A stretch of 51,735 nt of DNA from CAYMKL01 sp964390805 (lineage in GTDB: Bacteria > Chloroflexota > Anaerolineae > VGOG01). Both the position numbers and the translations under genes were made by a program. Location of the stretch: NCBI GenBank assembly GCA_964390805.1, contig CAYMKL010000037.1, positions 1 to 51,735 of the forward strand. The letters run 5' to 3'. Of this stretch, positions 8,749 through 17,744 are shown one piece after another. Positions within the stretch are counted from its first letter, which is position 1, and each line of letters opens with the position of its first letter. The notes under the pieces are model-generated. The model was given only the letters and a program-made list of their open reading frames with translations. It was not told the origin of the DNA and searched no databases.

Positions 8749-9048
8749 CTATGTCCAACGAGGAAACGCAAACCGCCCCGCTTTCTTCATCTCGACCGCT
8801 GCCGGTGGGCGAAGGATGCCGGGCGGCGCTCCGAGCGAACTTGTCCCTTTGCCAGTCCCCAGGACGGTGATCAACAATCGAAGCCAAGTCGGCTTAGTGC
8901 CACCTACAGGGATAAATTGTTGCCCGACAACGTAGATCAGCAATGTGAACCAGACTGCGGCCCAGGCAAACATCAGGACAATAGTCCCTACTCTGTCCTG
9001 CGGAACCTTGTCCTGATCGATGTCTTGACTCAATGATTCATTAGACAT
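8749..9048 (-). CDS. Small membrane protein, unknown function
   Basis: This 99-residue product has an acidic N-terminus (about 20 residues), one clear transmembrane segment 'VGTIVLMFAWAAVWFTLLIYVVG' by composition, and a possible second one around 'WLRLLITVLGT'. The last 30 residues are Pro/Lys-rich and may be a displaced frame. It begins 2 nt after the methyltransferase stop on the same strand, so it is probably co-translated. No family recognised. Confidence 0.5.
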   Translation of the reverse strand: MSNESLSQDIDQDKVPQDRVGTIVLMFAWAAVWFTLLIYVVGQQFIPVGGTKPTWLRLLITVLGTGKGTSSLGAPPGILRPPAAVEMKKAGRFAFPRWT

Positions 9049-9050
9049 AG

Positions 9051-9884
9051 CTACTTCCTCTCAGCGACCTTGCCATGAAACATCGAATAGGTAAAGAAGG
9101 CGTAGTAATCTGGATGATCCAAAATAAAGTCCGGTGACTCTGGTAGGCAAAGACGCTGATACTCTGCCCACGAATGTCTGCTATCCGCATCCTCCTGCCT
9201 CAGTTCGGACTCCACTCCTGGCCAGCGCATCTGAAAGAGCGCTATCAAGGCGCTGCGAAGATCATCAGTCAGCGGGGCATGAGCGTCGCCGGCAAAGGTT
9301 CGGGCCGTGGGTTCCTCCAAGCCTGCGTCACGGAACCAACCAAGCGCGCGCAAGAAGTGTGACTCTGGCTTTTTGCCCTTGACGAAAGGGGCAATCCCTG
9401 CGGATGTCGCGTTAAGGCGGGCCTCCAGCAGAGGATGTCCCGGAAGGAGTTTTTCAGAGGACCAGGCCAGGATGGCCACGCTGCCGCCAGGCTTCACTAC
9501 CCGTGCAAGTTCCTTCACCAACGGCAAAGGTTCAATAGGCGCGTATCCCACGCAATCCACACTCCATGCCCAATCGAAGGTATCATCACCGAAGGGAAGT
9601 CTGTTCACGTCTCCTTTTCGGAAGGAAATCCTCTCCGACAAGCCAGCCTTCTTCACTATGTCCTTGGCGTAAACCAGGAACTCGGCGGACAAATCAAGGC
9701 CAGTGATATGTCCTGCAGGTCCCACTGTCTCTGCCAACAACAAGGCCTGAAGGCCGATGCCGCATCCTGCATCCAGACCCCGGCTCCCCAAAGGGAACTG
9801 CAGTGCCTGGATCGCAGAACGAAGGACGGGCTCTCTCAGACGATTGAATACGCACGCCATCTGCACATAGTCTATGTCAGGCAT
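9051..9884 (-). CDS. Class I SAM-dependent methyltransferase
   Basis: About 277 residues. Motif I 'GLDAGCGIGLQALLLAE', the acidic end of strand 2 'ITGLDLS', motif II 'FDWAWSVDCVGY' and motif III 'VKPGGSVAILAW' identify a Methyltransf_11/25-type Rossmann fold. The C-terminal half is family-variable and probably holds the acceptor. The start was set at ATG 9884 (MPDIDYV) because AGGAGGG lies 4-9 nt upstream; the frame is open to 9899. Acceptor unknown; the gene precedes a small membrane protein gene. Confidence 0.82.
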   Translation of the reverse strand: MPDIDYVQMACVFNRLREPVLRSAIQALQFPLGSRGLDAGCGIGLQALLLAETVGPAGHITGLDLSAEFLVYAKDIVKKAGLSERISFRKGDVNRLPFGDDTFDWAWSVDCVGYAPIEPLPLVKELARVVKPGGSVAILAWSSEKLLPGHPLLEARLNATSAGIAPFVKGKKPESHFLRALGWFRDAGLEEPTARTFAGDAHAPLTDDLRSALIALFQMRWPGVESELRQEDADSRHSWAEYQRLCLPESPDFILDHPDYYAFFTYSMFHGKVAERK

Positions 9885-9899
9885 TGTCCCTCCTCTCAA

Positions 9900-10111
9900 T
9901 TTTAGAGACTACCGGGTGGCGCTTTCATCCTGGCCGCCCTCCTGCCTTCGACGGGCTCAGGACGCCGCTTCATAGTGATCAGCCACCGGTGGCTGGCTGG
10001 TGGACATGGGATGTGTGGGCAGAATGCCTGTGTCTGCCCCGCCGTCCCAGACGGAAATGGTCCAGACTCCTTCGCTTGCTCCGCAAGCTTAGGCGCTGGT
10101 ACAGACGACGG
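9900..10111. other. Intergenic stretch, no gene seen
   Basis: About 210 nt between the methyltransferase start and the transposase remnant. It contains short inverted sequences such as CCACCGGTGG but no convincing reading frame. Confidence 0.5.
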
Positions 10112-10800
10112 GTACGACCCCCATCCCGATCGCGGCATCGTGGGGAATGGCACCTACACCACGGCCCAAGGGGAAAAGCGGCAGATGTACCTGTGCAATG
10201 TGTGCGAAAAGCCCTTTTCCGAAACGGTCGGCACGCGCTTCTTCGGTCTCAAGACGCCGATGAGGACGGTCTGCATCGCCCTCAATGAATTAGCCGAGGG
10301 GCTGGGCGTGAGAGCCGTGGCTCGTATCCACCACGTGGAGCCCGACACGGTCTTGGAGTGGCTGCGGAATGCCGGCCAGCACTGCGAAGCGGTGTCGGCG
10401 TACATGATGCAGGAACTGGAACTAGGCCAGGTACAACTGGACGAGTTGTGGACCTTCGTGTGCAAAAGGAGAAAATGTTGAGCGAGTGGGGGAATTATAC
10501 ATCTGAAGTCAGTAATGGTCAAAAAAGGGGAGGCGGTTGTTCGAAAAGCAACAAAAAAAGGGCCAGCCGATGCGAAGTGCTGCCCCTTTGGGTGCTTAGC
10601 GCCTATCACTTTCGTGGTGACCTGGACAAGTTCGATGAGCGCCTGGCCCGGGTGCGGTCTCGCCTGGCACCGCCACCTGGCAGAACCGTACCCACCTTCT
10701 GGGTGACTGGGGGCTGGCAGGGAGCGGTGGTGTACGTGACTGCCTCGTTTCGGGTTCCTGTCTCACAGCTATGGCCTCTTTCGCGCCCCGGCCTTCCTGA
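10112..10800 (+). pseudogene. Decayed IS1-like transposase
   Basis: A plus-strand reading frame ending at 10481 has the InsA-type zinc-ribbon remnant 'MYLCNVCEKPFSETVGTRFFG'. After it come a helical recognition region 'IALNELAEGLGVRAVARI' and the beginning of the catalytic domain, 'VQLDELWTFVCKRRKC'. The frame then breaks. Later, in another frame (about 10610-10800), 'DLDKFDERLARVRSRL' and 'VTGGWQGAVVYVTA' resemble the middle of the same DDE domain. The element is thus frameshifted and internally deleted, with no inverted ends seen. It sits at the left border of the catabolic island. Confidence 0.6.
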
Positions 10801-10826
10801 GGTATGCGTGCGGCGCTCCGGCCGCC

Positions 10827-11951
10827 TCACAGCCAGGCATCAATGGCGATCTTGCGGATCTCTTTTCCATCCAGCCGATACTCGGTTGACAACGCAACCA
10901 TGGCGTCCTGCGCTCTCTCCAATGGCAGTCTGTGGGAGATGAGTGCCGCGTAGTCATGTTTTCCGGCCTCGATCAGGTTGCAGGCCCTGATCATCTCCCC
11001 GACGTGGCATCCCCAGCTACCGTGGAGGCAGAGCTGTTTGTGGTTGAAGTGTCGGAAGGGATTGATGGCCACCTCTCCCACATCGGTGAAGTGACCGAGT
11101 ACCACGTAGCTGCCGCCTCGACGCACCATGTCAATCCCTTCAGGAATAGCCAAGGGCACGCCAGTACACTCCAGGACAGCGTCCGCTCCGTAGCGTCCCG
11201 GAGTCTCCGCACGGACGAGATGCACTCGTTCCGTCGGATCGCGGACTTGCTCAATGTCGATCGTCACGTCAGCCCCAAAGTCTCTGGCCAAGCTCAGCCG
11301 TGACTCGGGTGCGCCGATAGTAATGATGCGATTAGCGCCCCGCTCTCGGGCAGCGACCAGGGCAGCGATACCGATGGCACCCACGCCCTGAATCGCCACA
11401 GTGGCTGCCACAGGTAGATTGGCAATCCTTTCTACGGCATGGATAGCGACCGCCAGGGGATCGAAGAAGATGGCCGCCTCTGCAGGAGCATTGATCTTCA
11501 GAAAAGCGGATCCCGGCTGACTGAGGTATATGTACTGGGCATATCCACCCTGGAAATCTAGAGGCACGCCGGGTATACCCAGGCCATAACAGCCCAGGTC
11601 GCCAGTGCACAGGGTTGGCTCCCTGACCACCGAGCAGAAGTAGCACGTCCTGTCAACAAGCCCGCCGAAGACGGCGACCCTATCCCCCTTGCGCACAGGC
11701 CGCCCGGCATAGTCCGTGGTGACACCAGCGCCCAACCTGTCCACGATCCCGACAGCCTCGTGCCCCAGAGTAATCGGGTACGAGGTACCGGGCAAGTGCC
11801 CGTGATACACGTGCACATCAGTGCCGCATACCCCGCACAGTTCCTGGCGGATCAGAGCTTGGCCTGCCTTGGGCTCCGGGACAGGCGCCTCGCGCACGAC
11901 AAAACTGCCGTCGGGCTGTTCAAGGATCGCCGTCTTACCCATCCTAGTCAT
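10827..11951 (-). CDS. Zinc-dependent medium-chain alcohol/polyol dehydrogenase
   Basis: About 374 residues of the MDR superfamily (threonine/sorbitol dehydrogenase type). The catalytic-zinc region 'CGVCGTDVHVYHG' (about residue 37) and 'GHEAVG' are intact. The structural-zinc loop is degenerate (CYFC...C instead of four cysteines), and the NAD(P) Rossmann motif is 'GVGAIG'. I chose ATG 11951, preceded by GGGAGG with 7-nt spacing; the frame opens at 12005. It is the last gene of the leftward operon that starts with lacI, about 50 nt beyond the epimerase gene. It probably oxidises a secondary hydroxyl on a polyol or cyclitol; exact substrate unknown. Confidence 0.85.
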   Translation of the reverse strand: MTRMGKTAILEQPDGSFVVREAPVPEPKAGQALIRQELCGVCGTDVHVYHGHLPGTSYPITLGHEAVGIVDRLGAGVTTDYAGRPVRKGDRVAVFGGLVDRTCYFCSVVREPTLCTGDLGCYGLGIPGVPLDFQGGYAQYIYLSQPGSAFLKINAPAEAAIFFDPLAVAIHAVERIANLPVAATVAIQGVGAIGIAALVAARERGANRIITIGAPESRLSLARDFGADVTIDIEQVRDPTERVHLVRAETPGRYGADAVLECTGVPLAIPEGIDMVRRGGSYVVLGHFTDVGEVAINPFRHFNHKQLCLHGSWGCHVGEMIRACNLIEAGKHDYAALISHRLPLERAQDAMVALSTEYRLDGKEIRKIAIDAWL

Positions 11952-12069
11952 CGTTAGACCTCCCGCACATGCCTCTTCCTGCCGGTCCGCTTCCATCTCA
12001 GGCACGGCCGGCTATGCGCTCAATAGGTCGAGTGTCACATTGACCAAGACCTTGACTGATCCAGTGTTC

Positions 12070-13053
12070 TTATTTGGCAAGGCCGGCGCCGTACTCTTGA
12101 TCGCAGGTTACAGACTTCGCCTGCAGTCCACCCGCGTCTACCCAATCCTTGATACTCCTTATGCTGTCTTCCATCGTATACAGGGGTTCGAAATCGAGCA
12201 GTTTCTTGGCCTTCGAGCCGTCGAAGGCGATCTCGCCCCCTTGCGCCATGCTCCAGGGAAAACCGAAATCTACCTCGATTCCTGGCACCAGCCGCTCGAG
12301 GATCTCGGCGAACTCAGAACCCCGGGTGGGCCGGGGACCGCAGCAGTTGAAGATCTCTCCCACCGCTGCCGGATGCTCGCCGGCCACGATGAACATGCGC
12401 GCCACGTCCCTCAGATCCACGTAATGACAGAGCTCTGTAGCCGAGAAGTGGGGCACCTGCACACGCTTCCCTTCCGCCAGGCTCTCGGCGAACTTGCGCC
12501 AGCTGCGACCTCCTCCGCGGCCGTGCGGGCCTACCACGGCGGTCAGACGCAAGGCGGTGGTGGGCAGGCCGTACTGGTGGAAGTACGTCATGGCCAGGAG
12601 CTCCTGCATGCGCTTGGTCGTAGAGTACATGTCGCGCGGCCGGCAGGGATGCTCCTCGTCGACCGGCATGTAGTCTGGTGGACTGAACTTGGTGGCAGGG
12701 TACCACTCATAGGCCGAGATGCTGCTGGCCAGCACAAAGCGGCCTACCTTCGCCTGGCGAGCCCATTCCAGTATGTTCTGGCAGCCGTTGACGTTGACCT
12801 GGACCATCTGTGTGGCATCCCCTGTGTCGCTGGGCAGCGATGCCAGGTGCATGACGCAGTCGAAGGAGCGCCCGCAGAGCGCCTGCTGTAGTTGCGTCAC
12901 ATCGGTGAGATCGGCCTGAATGAAGGCCAGCTTCTCCCGAGGGAGCATTCGGTCCAGGGCCGTCACTTCCTTGCCCAGGGCCGCAAGCTGCCGTACCACC
13001 TCGCCGCCGACATAGCCGGTGGCGCCGGTCACGAGCACGCTCTCCATAGCCAT
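12070..13053 (-). CDS. NAD-dependent epimerase/dehydratase (extended SDR)
   Basis: About 327 residues. The N-terminal dinucleotide motif is GATGYVGGEV. The catalytic Ser region is 'ASSISAYE', and the YxxxK motif is 'YSTTK'. These mark an extended SDR of the GalE/sugar-dehydrogenase group. The start codon overlaps the stop of the Gfo/Idh gene; ATGs at 13053 and 13047 are both possible after GGAGG. In the operon it could be a sugar-lactone-forming dehydrogenase, a uronate dehydrogenase-like enzyme or an epimerase. No nucleotide-sugar context is present. Confidence 0.85.
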   Translation of the reverse strand: MAMESVLVTGATGYVGGEVVRQLAALGKEVTALDRMLPREKLAFIQADLTDVTQLQQALCGRSFDCVMHLASLPSDTGDATQMVQVNVNGCQNILEWARQAKVGRFVLASSISAYEWYPATKFSPPDYMPVDEEHPCRPRDMYSTTKRMQELLAMTYFHQYGLPTTALRLTAVVGPHGRGGGRSWRKFAESLAEGKRVQVPHFSATELCHYVDLRDVARMFIVAGEHPAAVGEIFNCCGPRPTRGSEFAEILERLVPGIEVDFGFPWSMAQGGEIAFDGSKAKKLLDFEPLYTMEDSIRSIKDWVDAGGLQAKSVTCDQEYGAGLAK

Positions 13054-14228
13054 CACACCTCCAGCGGCAGGGGCTTGTAGTGGGGGGGGATGACTTCCTC
13101 ATCCAGTGGTAGCTCTATCCACCCCCCTGTCTCCATGCTCTTCCAAACTGCGCACATGACCTCGATGGCCCGTGCCCCGTCCTCACCACTCACCAATGGC
13201 TCCTTGTCGTTGATCAGGCAGTCGAGGAAGTGCTCGGTCATGCGCTCATAGTTGTTCGGGTGGCGAGGCGGACAGATCGGCACCCAGCGCCTGCGCACGG
13301 TTTCGCCTATGATATCCTCGACCCAGAACAGCTCCGGCCAGCGATAGTCCTTTAGGATCTTCGGCAGCGTGTGGACGCTATACTCCTTGTTGGTGTAGAC
13401 CGCCATCGGCCAGCTCTGGAAGGGGTTAGTCGCATCGGTGGCGGTGAAGATGGTACCTTCCGTTCCACAGAGCTCGGTGGCCTGGTTCACCGCCGGCGAG
13501 AAACGGTTGCAACTGATGGTGCCGTAGGCGCCATTCTCGAACTCGACCATGGCCAGTGCCGTGTCGTCGCACAGTGTATAGCTCTCGGGCATGGCCAGTC
13601 GCTTGGCCACGCCGACGGCTCGCTTGACCGGGCTCCCATTCAGCCAGGTGAGGAGGTCAATGGCATGCGCGCCGGTATCGTTGATGGCTGCACCGCCGGC
13701 CACCTCGCACCTCAGGCGAAAGTCGGTCTCGGCCACGTGGTTCTGGTAGAGGTGCCAGTGCTCATGCAGCGATGCCCGGCTCATGAGCAGCCGACCGATG
13801 ACGCCCGCCTCGATCAACTGCTTGGCCCACTGGTTGTGCGTCCAGAAGCGGCGATCACAGCCTACCATAAGCTTGACGCCGGCCCGTCTGCAGGCGTGGA
13901 CGATATCCCAGGCCTCTTTGTTAGTCACAGCCAAGGGCTTTTCCACTACGACGTGGATGCCGGCTTTGGCTGCCCCGATTGCCTGGTTGCAATGCACGTT
14001 ATTGGGGGAGGCGATTACCACAGCGTCCAGCCCGGCCTTCTCGTACAACTCTCGGTAGTCGGTGAACCACTGTTGGGCACCCCACCGAGCCGCCGCCGCG
14101 CGCGCCCGCTCGGCGTTGGTATCGCAAACAGCGACTAGCCTCACTTCGGGCCGGGCGGTAATTGACGGGAGATGCGCCAACTCGGAGATGCTGCCACATC
14201 CGATGACACCCATCCTGACTTCCGACAT
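13053..14228 (-). CDS. Gfo/Idh/MocA family oxidoreductase
   Basis: This 391-residue NAD(P)-dependent dehydrogenase has the Rossmann motif 'GVIGCGSIS', the conserved EKP of 'VVVEKPLAV' (about residue 95), and the late catalytic 'NDTGAHAIDLL' with its His. Family members oxidise myo-inositol, glucose or related rings at one carbon. A strong AAGGAGG ribosome binding site precedes ATG 14228. It overlaps the epimerase gene and lies 27 nt after the kinase gene, so it is part of the leftward operon. Oxidation of a cyclitol or hexose ring would fit the adjacent inositol-phosphate-synthase-like gene, but this is inference. Confidence 0.88.
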   Translation of the reverse strand: MSEVRMGVIGCGSISELAHLPSITARPEVRLVAVCDTNAERARAAAARWGAQQWFTDYRELYEKAGLDAVVIASPNNVHCNQAIGAAKAGIHVVVEKPLAVTNKEAWDIVHACRRAGVKLMVGCDRRFWTHNQWAKQLIEAGVIGRLLMSRASLHEHWHLYQNHVAETDFRLRCEVAGGAAINDTGAHAIDLLTWLNGSPVKRAVGVAKRLAMPESYTLCDDTALAMVEFENGAYGTISCNRFSPAVNQATELCGTEGTIFTATDATNPFQSWPMAVYTNKEYSVHTLPKILKDYRWPELFWVEDIIGETVRRRWVPICPPRHPNNYERMTEHFLDCLINDKEPLVSGEDGARAIEVMCAVWKSMETGGWIELPLDEEVIPPHYKPLPLEV

Positions 14229-14255
14229 CTTGTCCTCCTTCCGCCTCTGCGGCGT

Positions 14256-15173
14256 CTATTGATGGCAACCCTTAACGACCCGCGCCTGGATGTGAGCGCG
14301 GGTCGGCATGCGCTCCAGGCGTACCCCGCCTCCACGCTCGATCACGCAGGCTGCCGTAGCGCATCCCCACTGGGCTGCCCGTGTCAGGTCCGCGCTGCGC
14401 AGGTACTCCGATAAAAAGCCCGCCATGAAGGTGTCGCCGCCCCCCGTCGTGTCCACGACTCTGGCAGGCAAGGGCGGCACGTGCCAGTGGCCCTGAGCCG
14501 TACAAAGCAGAACACCCTTGGCCCCCAAGGTGATAAGCACCACGTGGGGGCCGCAAGCCAAAAGCCGCTGGGCGCTCACCACCGGCCTGTCTTCACCAAA
14601 GATGACTGTGGCATCTTCGTCTGAGGCCTTGACGATATTGAAGTGTCTAGCGGCCTCGCAGGCCAGCTCGGCCAGGGAGGCTGTAGCCAAGCGCTGGGCG
14701 ACGCTCATGTGCACTCCGCCGTAGCCGCCAATGTCAACCGCACTCCATCTACCTAAGCGGGCGACAGCAGGTAGCTCTCCAAGTGGGACGTCGTCCTCCA
14801 TGGTACACACGTAGACCATGGAACAGCCATGGTAAGCCATCGGCACGTCCTCTGCTCGGATGGGATCAGCCCGGGTCGGGTAGCGGATTTCCTTGTTCCC
14901 CGCCAGATCGTAGATCAGTTCGCTGGCGGTGCTCCGCGCACAGGTGGAGACACCAAGAGTATCCACGCCGGCTTCGAGAATAGGTCGTAGCAGATCCTGA
15001 GGCATATCGGGGCCCACCTTGGTGACGAGTCCTACGACGGTCCCCTGGCGGGCCGCTGCCACCGAGCAGTAGGCGGGCGGGCTGCCCAGAAATGGTCCTT
15101 CGATGCGGTCTGGGAAGTGGATCATCTCCCGGACGATGTGGCCAACGCAGACCAGGTCAAATGGTCTAGACAT
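14256..15173 (-). CDS. PfkB family carbohydrate/cyclitol kinase
   Basis: This 305-residue ribokinase-type enzyme starts with 'DLVCVGHIVREMIHFPD' and has the C-terminal signature 'DTTGGGDTFMAGF' with catalytic base Asp247. The usual GAGD anion hole is GGGD here. PfkB enzymes phosphorylate sugars, nucleosides or, in some archaea and plants, myo-inositol. The start codon lies just after the stop of the inositol-phosphate-synthase-like gene (3-nt gap), so the two are tightly coupled. That pairing makes an inositol or related cyclitol kinase worth testing. A deoxy-keto-sugar-acid kinase is the main alternative, given the downstream HpcH/HpaI aldolase. Confidence 0.87.
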   Translation of the reverse strand: MSRPFDLVCVGHIVREMIHFPDRIEGPFLGSPPAYCSVAAARQGTVVGLVTKVGPDMPQDLLRPILEAGVDTLGVSTCARSTASELIYDLAGNKEIRYPTRADPIRAEDVPMAYHGCSMVYVCTMEDDVPLGELPAVARLGRWSAVDIGGYGGVHMSVAQRLATASLAELACEAARHFNIVKASDEDATVIFGEDRPVVSAQRLLACGPHVVLITLGAKGVLLCTAQGHWHVPPLPARVVDTTGGGDTFMAGFLSEYLRSADLTRAAQWGCATAACVIERGGGVRLERMPTRAHIQARVVKGCHQ

Positions 15174-15176
15174 AGG

Positions 15177-16247
15177 CTATCGCTCCCGCGTGCCTAAGAT
15201 GAACTCCTTGAGATGCTCCAATGCCACCGCATCCGGCATTTGAACTGGGGGATGTTTCGTGAAGAAAGCGCAGGCCGACTCGAGTACACCGGAAATGCCG
15301 CGGTCCAGCGCCAGCCTGGCACAACGGACCATGTCCACCATCACGCCGGCAAAGTTGGCGCTGTCCTCGACCTCCAGCTTGGCCTCGAAATGCAGGGGAG
15401 CGTTCCCAAAGTTGCCCCCGTTGATGTAGAAGATGCTGGTCTTGCGGTCTTTCATCAGACCGACGTGGGTAAAGCCGGTGGACATGGTCACTGGATAGGG
15501 CAGCAGGCTGGTCACCGCCTGCTGCTTGGTCAAGTGCTTGCTCTTGCCGCGCGCCATAAGGTTGGCGAAATCGGTGTTGCCGGCATAGTTGATCTGATAG
15601 GTTTCGGACAGGTGGACACCGCGTTCAAGCATCAAGGTGACCAGGGCCCGGTGGATCGCCGTACCGCCGAACTGGCTCTTGACATCATCGCCGATGAGGG
15701 GTACGCCACTCTCAACGGCAGTTCTTTGGTACTTGGGATCACAGACAACCGGGGTTGGCATGCCATTGATGAAGCCGATTTGCGCATGGATGATCCCTGC
15801 ATCAGCGTAGAAGCAGGCGGCCTGGTGTGACTCGGTCGGGATAAAGTTGAGTAACATTTCAGCATCGCTCTCCTCAAGAATCCTGACCACATCACACGGC
15901 GACTCACCCGAGACAGGCACGACTTCAGCTAGATGCGGAGGATTCCCATCGAGGACCGGGCCCATGCGGACCCTTACGCCATAGGGCTGGACCTTGACTC
16001 CAGGATACCGATAGGCTACATTGGGCGCCGAGAACAAGGCTTCGCTCAGGTCCTTGCCAACTTTGTTGGCGCTGATGTCAAACGCCGCCACCGGCACGAT
16101 GTCTGTGACCTTGTACCCGGCGATCTCGACATTCATCAACCCACGGGTGTCCTCAGGATGCTGCCGATAGTACTCGATGCCCTCCAAGAAGGCCTGGCAA
16201 CAGTTGCCGACTCCGGCGATCGCAACCTTTATCTTCCTATCCTTCAT
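15177..16247 (-). CDS. Inositol-3-phosphate synthase-like protein (copy 1)
   Basis: This 356-residue protein is of the archaeal/actinobacterial-type MIPS family. It shows the NAD-binding 'GVGNCCQAFLEGIEYY', the central 'LIGDDVKSQFGGTAIHR', 'QINYAGNTDFANL' and the lysine-rich loop 'KSKHLTKQQAV'. MIPS converts glucose-6-phosphate to inositol-3-phosphate by an oxidation-aldol-reduction cycle. Being embedded in a LacI-controlled catabolic operon next to a PfkB kinase is unusual. It could run in reverse, or act on a related cyclitol phosphate. Compared with copy 2 (50366-51427), the loop after SQ reads FGGT instead of LGST. Good GGAG ribosome binding site before ATG 16247. Confidence 0.88.
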   Translation of the reverse strand: MKDRKIKVAIAGVGNCCQAFLEGIEYYRQHPEDTRGLMNVEIAGYKVTDIVPVAAFDISANKVGKDLSEALFSAPNVAYRYPGVKVQPYGVRVRMGPVLDGNPPHLAEVVPVSGESPCDVVRILEESDAEMLLNFIPTESHQAACFYADAGIIHAQIGFINGMPTPVVCDPKYQRTAVESGVPLIGDDVKSQFGGTAIHRALVTLMLERGVHLSETYQINYAGNTDFANLMARGKSKHLTKQQAVTSLLPYPVTMSTGFTHVGLMKDRKTSIFYINGGNFGNAPLHFEAKLEVEDSANFAGVMVDMVRCARLALDRGISGVLESACAFFTKHPPVQMPDAVALEHLKEFILGTRER

Positions 16248-16296
16248 CTATTCTCCTATCCTTCATCATTGAAGCTTCCGCTCGGGCCTCCTTCGC

Positions 16297-17046
16297 CTAT
16301 TGGGCAGTATAGCCACCATCAACCAGCAGAGACGTACCCGTAACCCAAGATGACTCGTCAGAGGCCAGATACAGCACGGCCTTGGCTACGTCCTCTGGCT
16401 GGCCCGCCCGCCCGATCGGATGCATTCTGGCGATCTCATCCCCGAGTCGTCGGATGTCTTCGCGATTGAGGTCGATTTCCACCCAACCGGGGCAGACAGC
16501 GTTGACCCGTATCCCATAGGGCGCAAAATCCAAGGCCATGCACTTGGTGAGCAGCTCCACGCCGCCCTTGGCAGCGTTGTAGGCGCCCTGCCTCCTCTGG
16601 CCTACGTGTCCAGATATCGAGGAGCAATTGATGATAGCGCCAGCGCGATTGCTGATCAGATGTGGAATCACGTATTTGCAGCAGAGAAAGACGCCCTTGA
16701 GATTAACATCCATCACGGCATCCCACTCGTCCTCCGTGAGTTCGATCACGGTCTTGCCTAGTCCAACGAACACCGCGGCGTTGTTATACAGGATGTCAAT
16801 CTTTCCAAAAGCGCCAATGACGTTGTCTACCAGCCGTTGAACGTCAGCGGATTTCGATACGTCACAGGACATCCAGCGGGCTTCCTTCCCTGTAGCCCGG
16901 ATTTCCCTGACGGTCTCTGCCAGCGGCTCTGGACGCCTGCCCGCCAGCATCACCTTCGCTCCCTCGCGCGCGAAAAGCAGCGCGGTAGCTCGGCCGATCC
17001 CTGTGCCGCCCCCGGTCACGATGGCCACCTTGTCCCTCAGCCTCAT
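16297..17046 (-). CDS. SDR family oxidoreductase (classical)
   Basis: This 249-residue protein has every classical SDR landmark: TGGGTGIG at residues 11-18, NNAA near 89, catalytic Ser in 'INCSSISG', YNAAK (about 155-159) and 'PGWVEIDL'. The C-terminus 'SSWVTGTSLLVDGGYTAQ' is typical of NAD(P)-dependent polyol or keto-sugar dehydrogenases. It has a GAGG ribosome binding site and starts right after the cyclase-family gene. Substrate not inferable. Role in the operon: one of four dehydrogenases acting on the imported compound or its breakdown products. Confidence 0.9.
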   Translation of the reverse strand: MRLRDKVAIVTGGGTGIGRATALLFAREGAKVMLAGRRPEPLAETVREIRATGKEARWMSCDVSKSADVQRLVDNVIGAFGKIDILYNNAAVFVGLGKTVIELTEDEWDAVMDVNLKGVFLCCKYVIPHLISNRAGAIINCSSISGHVGQRRQGAYNAAKGGVELLTKCMALDFAPYGIRVNAVCPGWVEIDLNREDIRRLGDEIARMHPIGRAGQPEDVAKAVLYLASDESSWVTGTSLLVDGGYTAQ

Positions 17047-17048
17047 CG

Positions 17049-17735
17049 TTACCTCTCCTCACAGCCCGGCGCGAGCTCGGCGACAATGGTACACGGGCAG
17101 CTATCGAGCCCTTGGATGTACAGCGGCACCACGATAACGTGTGCCACGCCTATCAGGCCATCCCTCAGGTCCATGTCCTCGATCAAGAGCACCGGAGCGT
17201 GGGGCCGACCGAAGAGGACCTTGTGTGCTTGCACGCCCTCCGAGACGCGCGACGCGGCAGCCATGGAGATGCTGTCGATGCCTACGGCCCGCATTCCCAG
17301 AAAACGCGCGCAGGAGAGATAGCGGGCCGCCTGCAGCGACAGCCCGGGGTTGCGGTCTCGGTAGCGCGCTGGATCAGTGCTCCGATAACGAGTGAATCCT
17401 GTCCGTAGCAACAGGAGGTCGCAAGCTTCCAGCGCTGCCTCATGAGATTGCAGATCGGAAACCTCAATGAGCTCATCGTCTTCCTTGGGCACGTCGATCA
17501 GGCAGGGGTAATTGAACACCAGGTCATTGATGTCGAGATCGGCCACTGCCGTCTGCCCAGCCAACATGTGGCTTGGCGCATCAATGTGAGTACCAGCATG
17601 ATTCCAGGCCAGGAAGTAGAATGTGTTGCCAGGATCTCCCCGATCCAATGCTTCGTCCACCAGGATGCGCAACGCCTGCCGGCCACCAGGTGCCGGCGTC
17701 TTCTCTGATAGGCTGAAAGAAAGCAGTCGGAACAT
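17049..17735 (-). CDS. Cyclase/kynurenine formamidase-like metal hydrolase
   Basis: This 228-residue protein has the family's metal-binding signature HAGTHIDAPSH (about residues 46-56), plus a later 'GIDSISM' region. Members include kynurenine formamidase, isatin hydrolase and polyketide cyclases. They hydrolyse amide or ring C-N/C-O bonds using Mn or Zn. It lies between the aldolase and SDR genes with gaps of a few nt. In this context it might open a lactone or lactam ring; this is a guess from position only. Confidence 0.82.
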   Translation of the reverse strand: MFRLLSFSLSEKTPAPGGRQALRILVDEALDRGDPGNTFYFLAWNHAGTHIDAPSHMLAGQTAVADLDINDLVFNYPCLIDVPKEDDELIEVSDLQSHEAALEACDLLLLRTGFTRYRSTDPARYRDRNPGLSLQAARYLSCARFLGMRAVGIDSISMAAASRVSEGVQAHKVLFGRPHAPVLLIEDMDLRDGLIGVAHVIVVPLYIQGLDSCPCTIVAELAPGCEER

Positions 17736-17744
17736 GGCCTGAGT

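Noticed and set aside
11821..12891. A 356-codon plus-strand frame
   Set aside because: Runs antisense to two recognised dehydrogenase genes and through their gap; no conserved motif.
13371..14138. A 255-codon plus-strand reading frame
   Set aside because: Antisense to the clearly recognisable Gfo/Idh gene; composition rich in Gly/His/Ala typical of a shadow.
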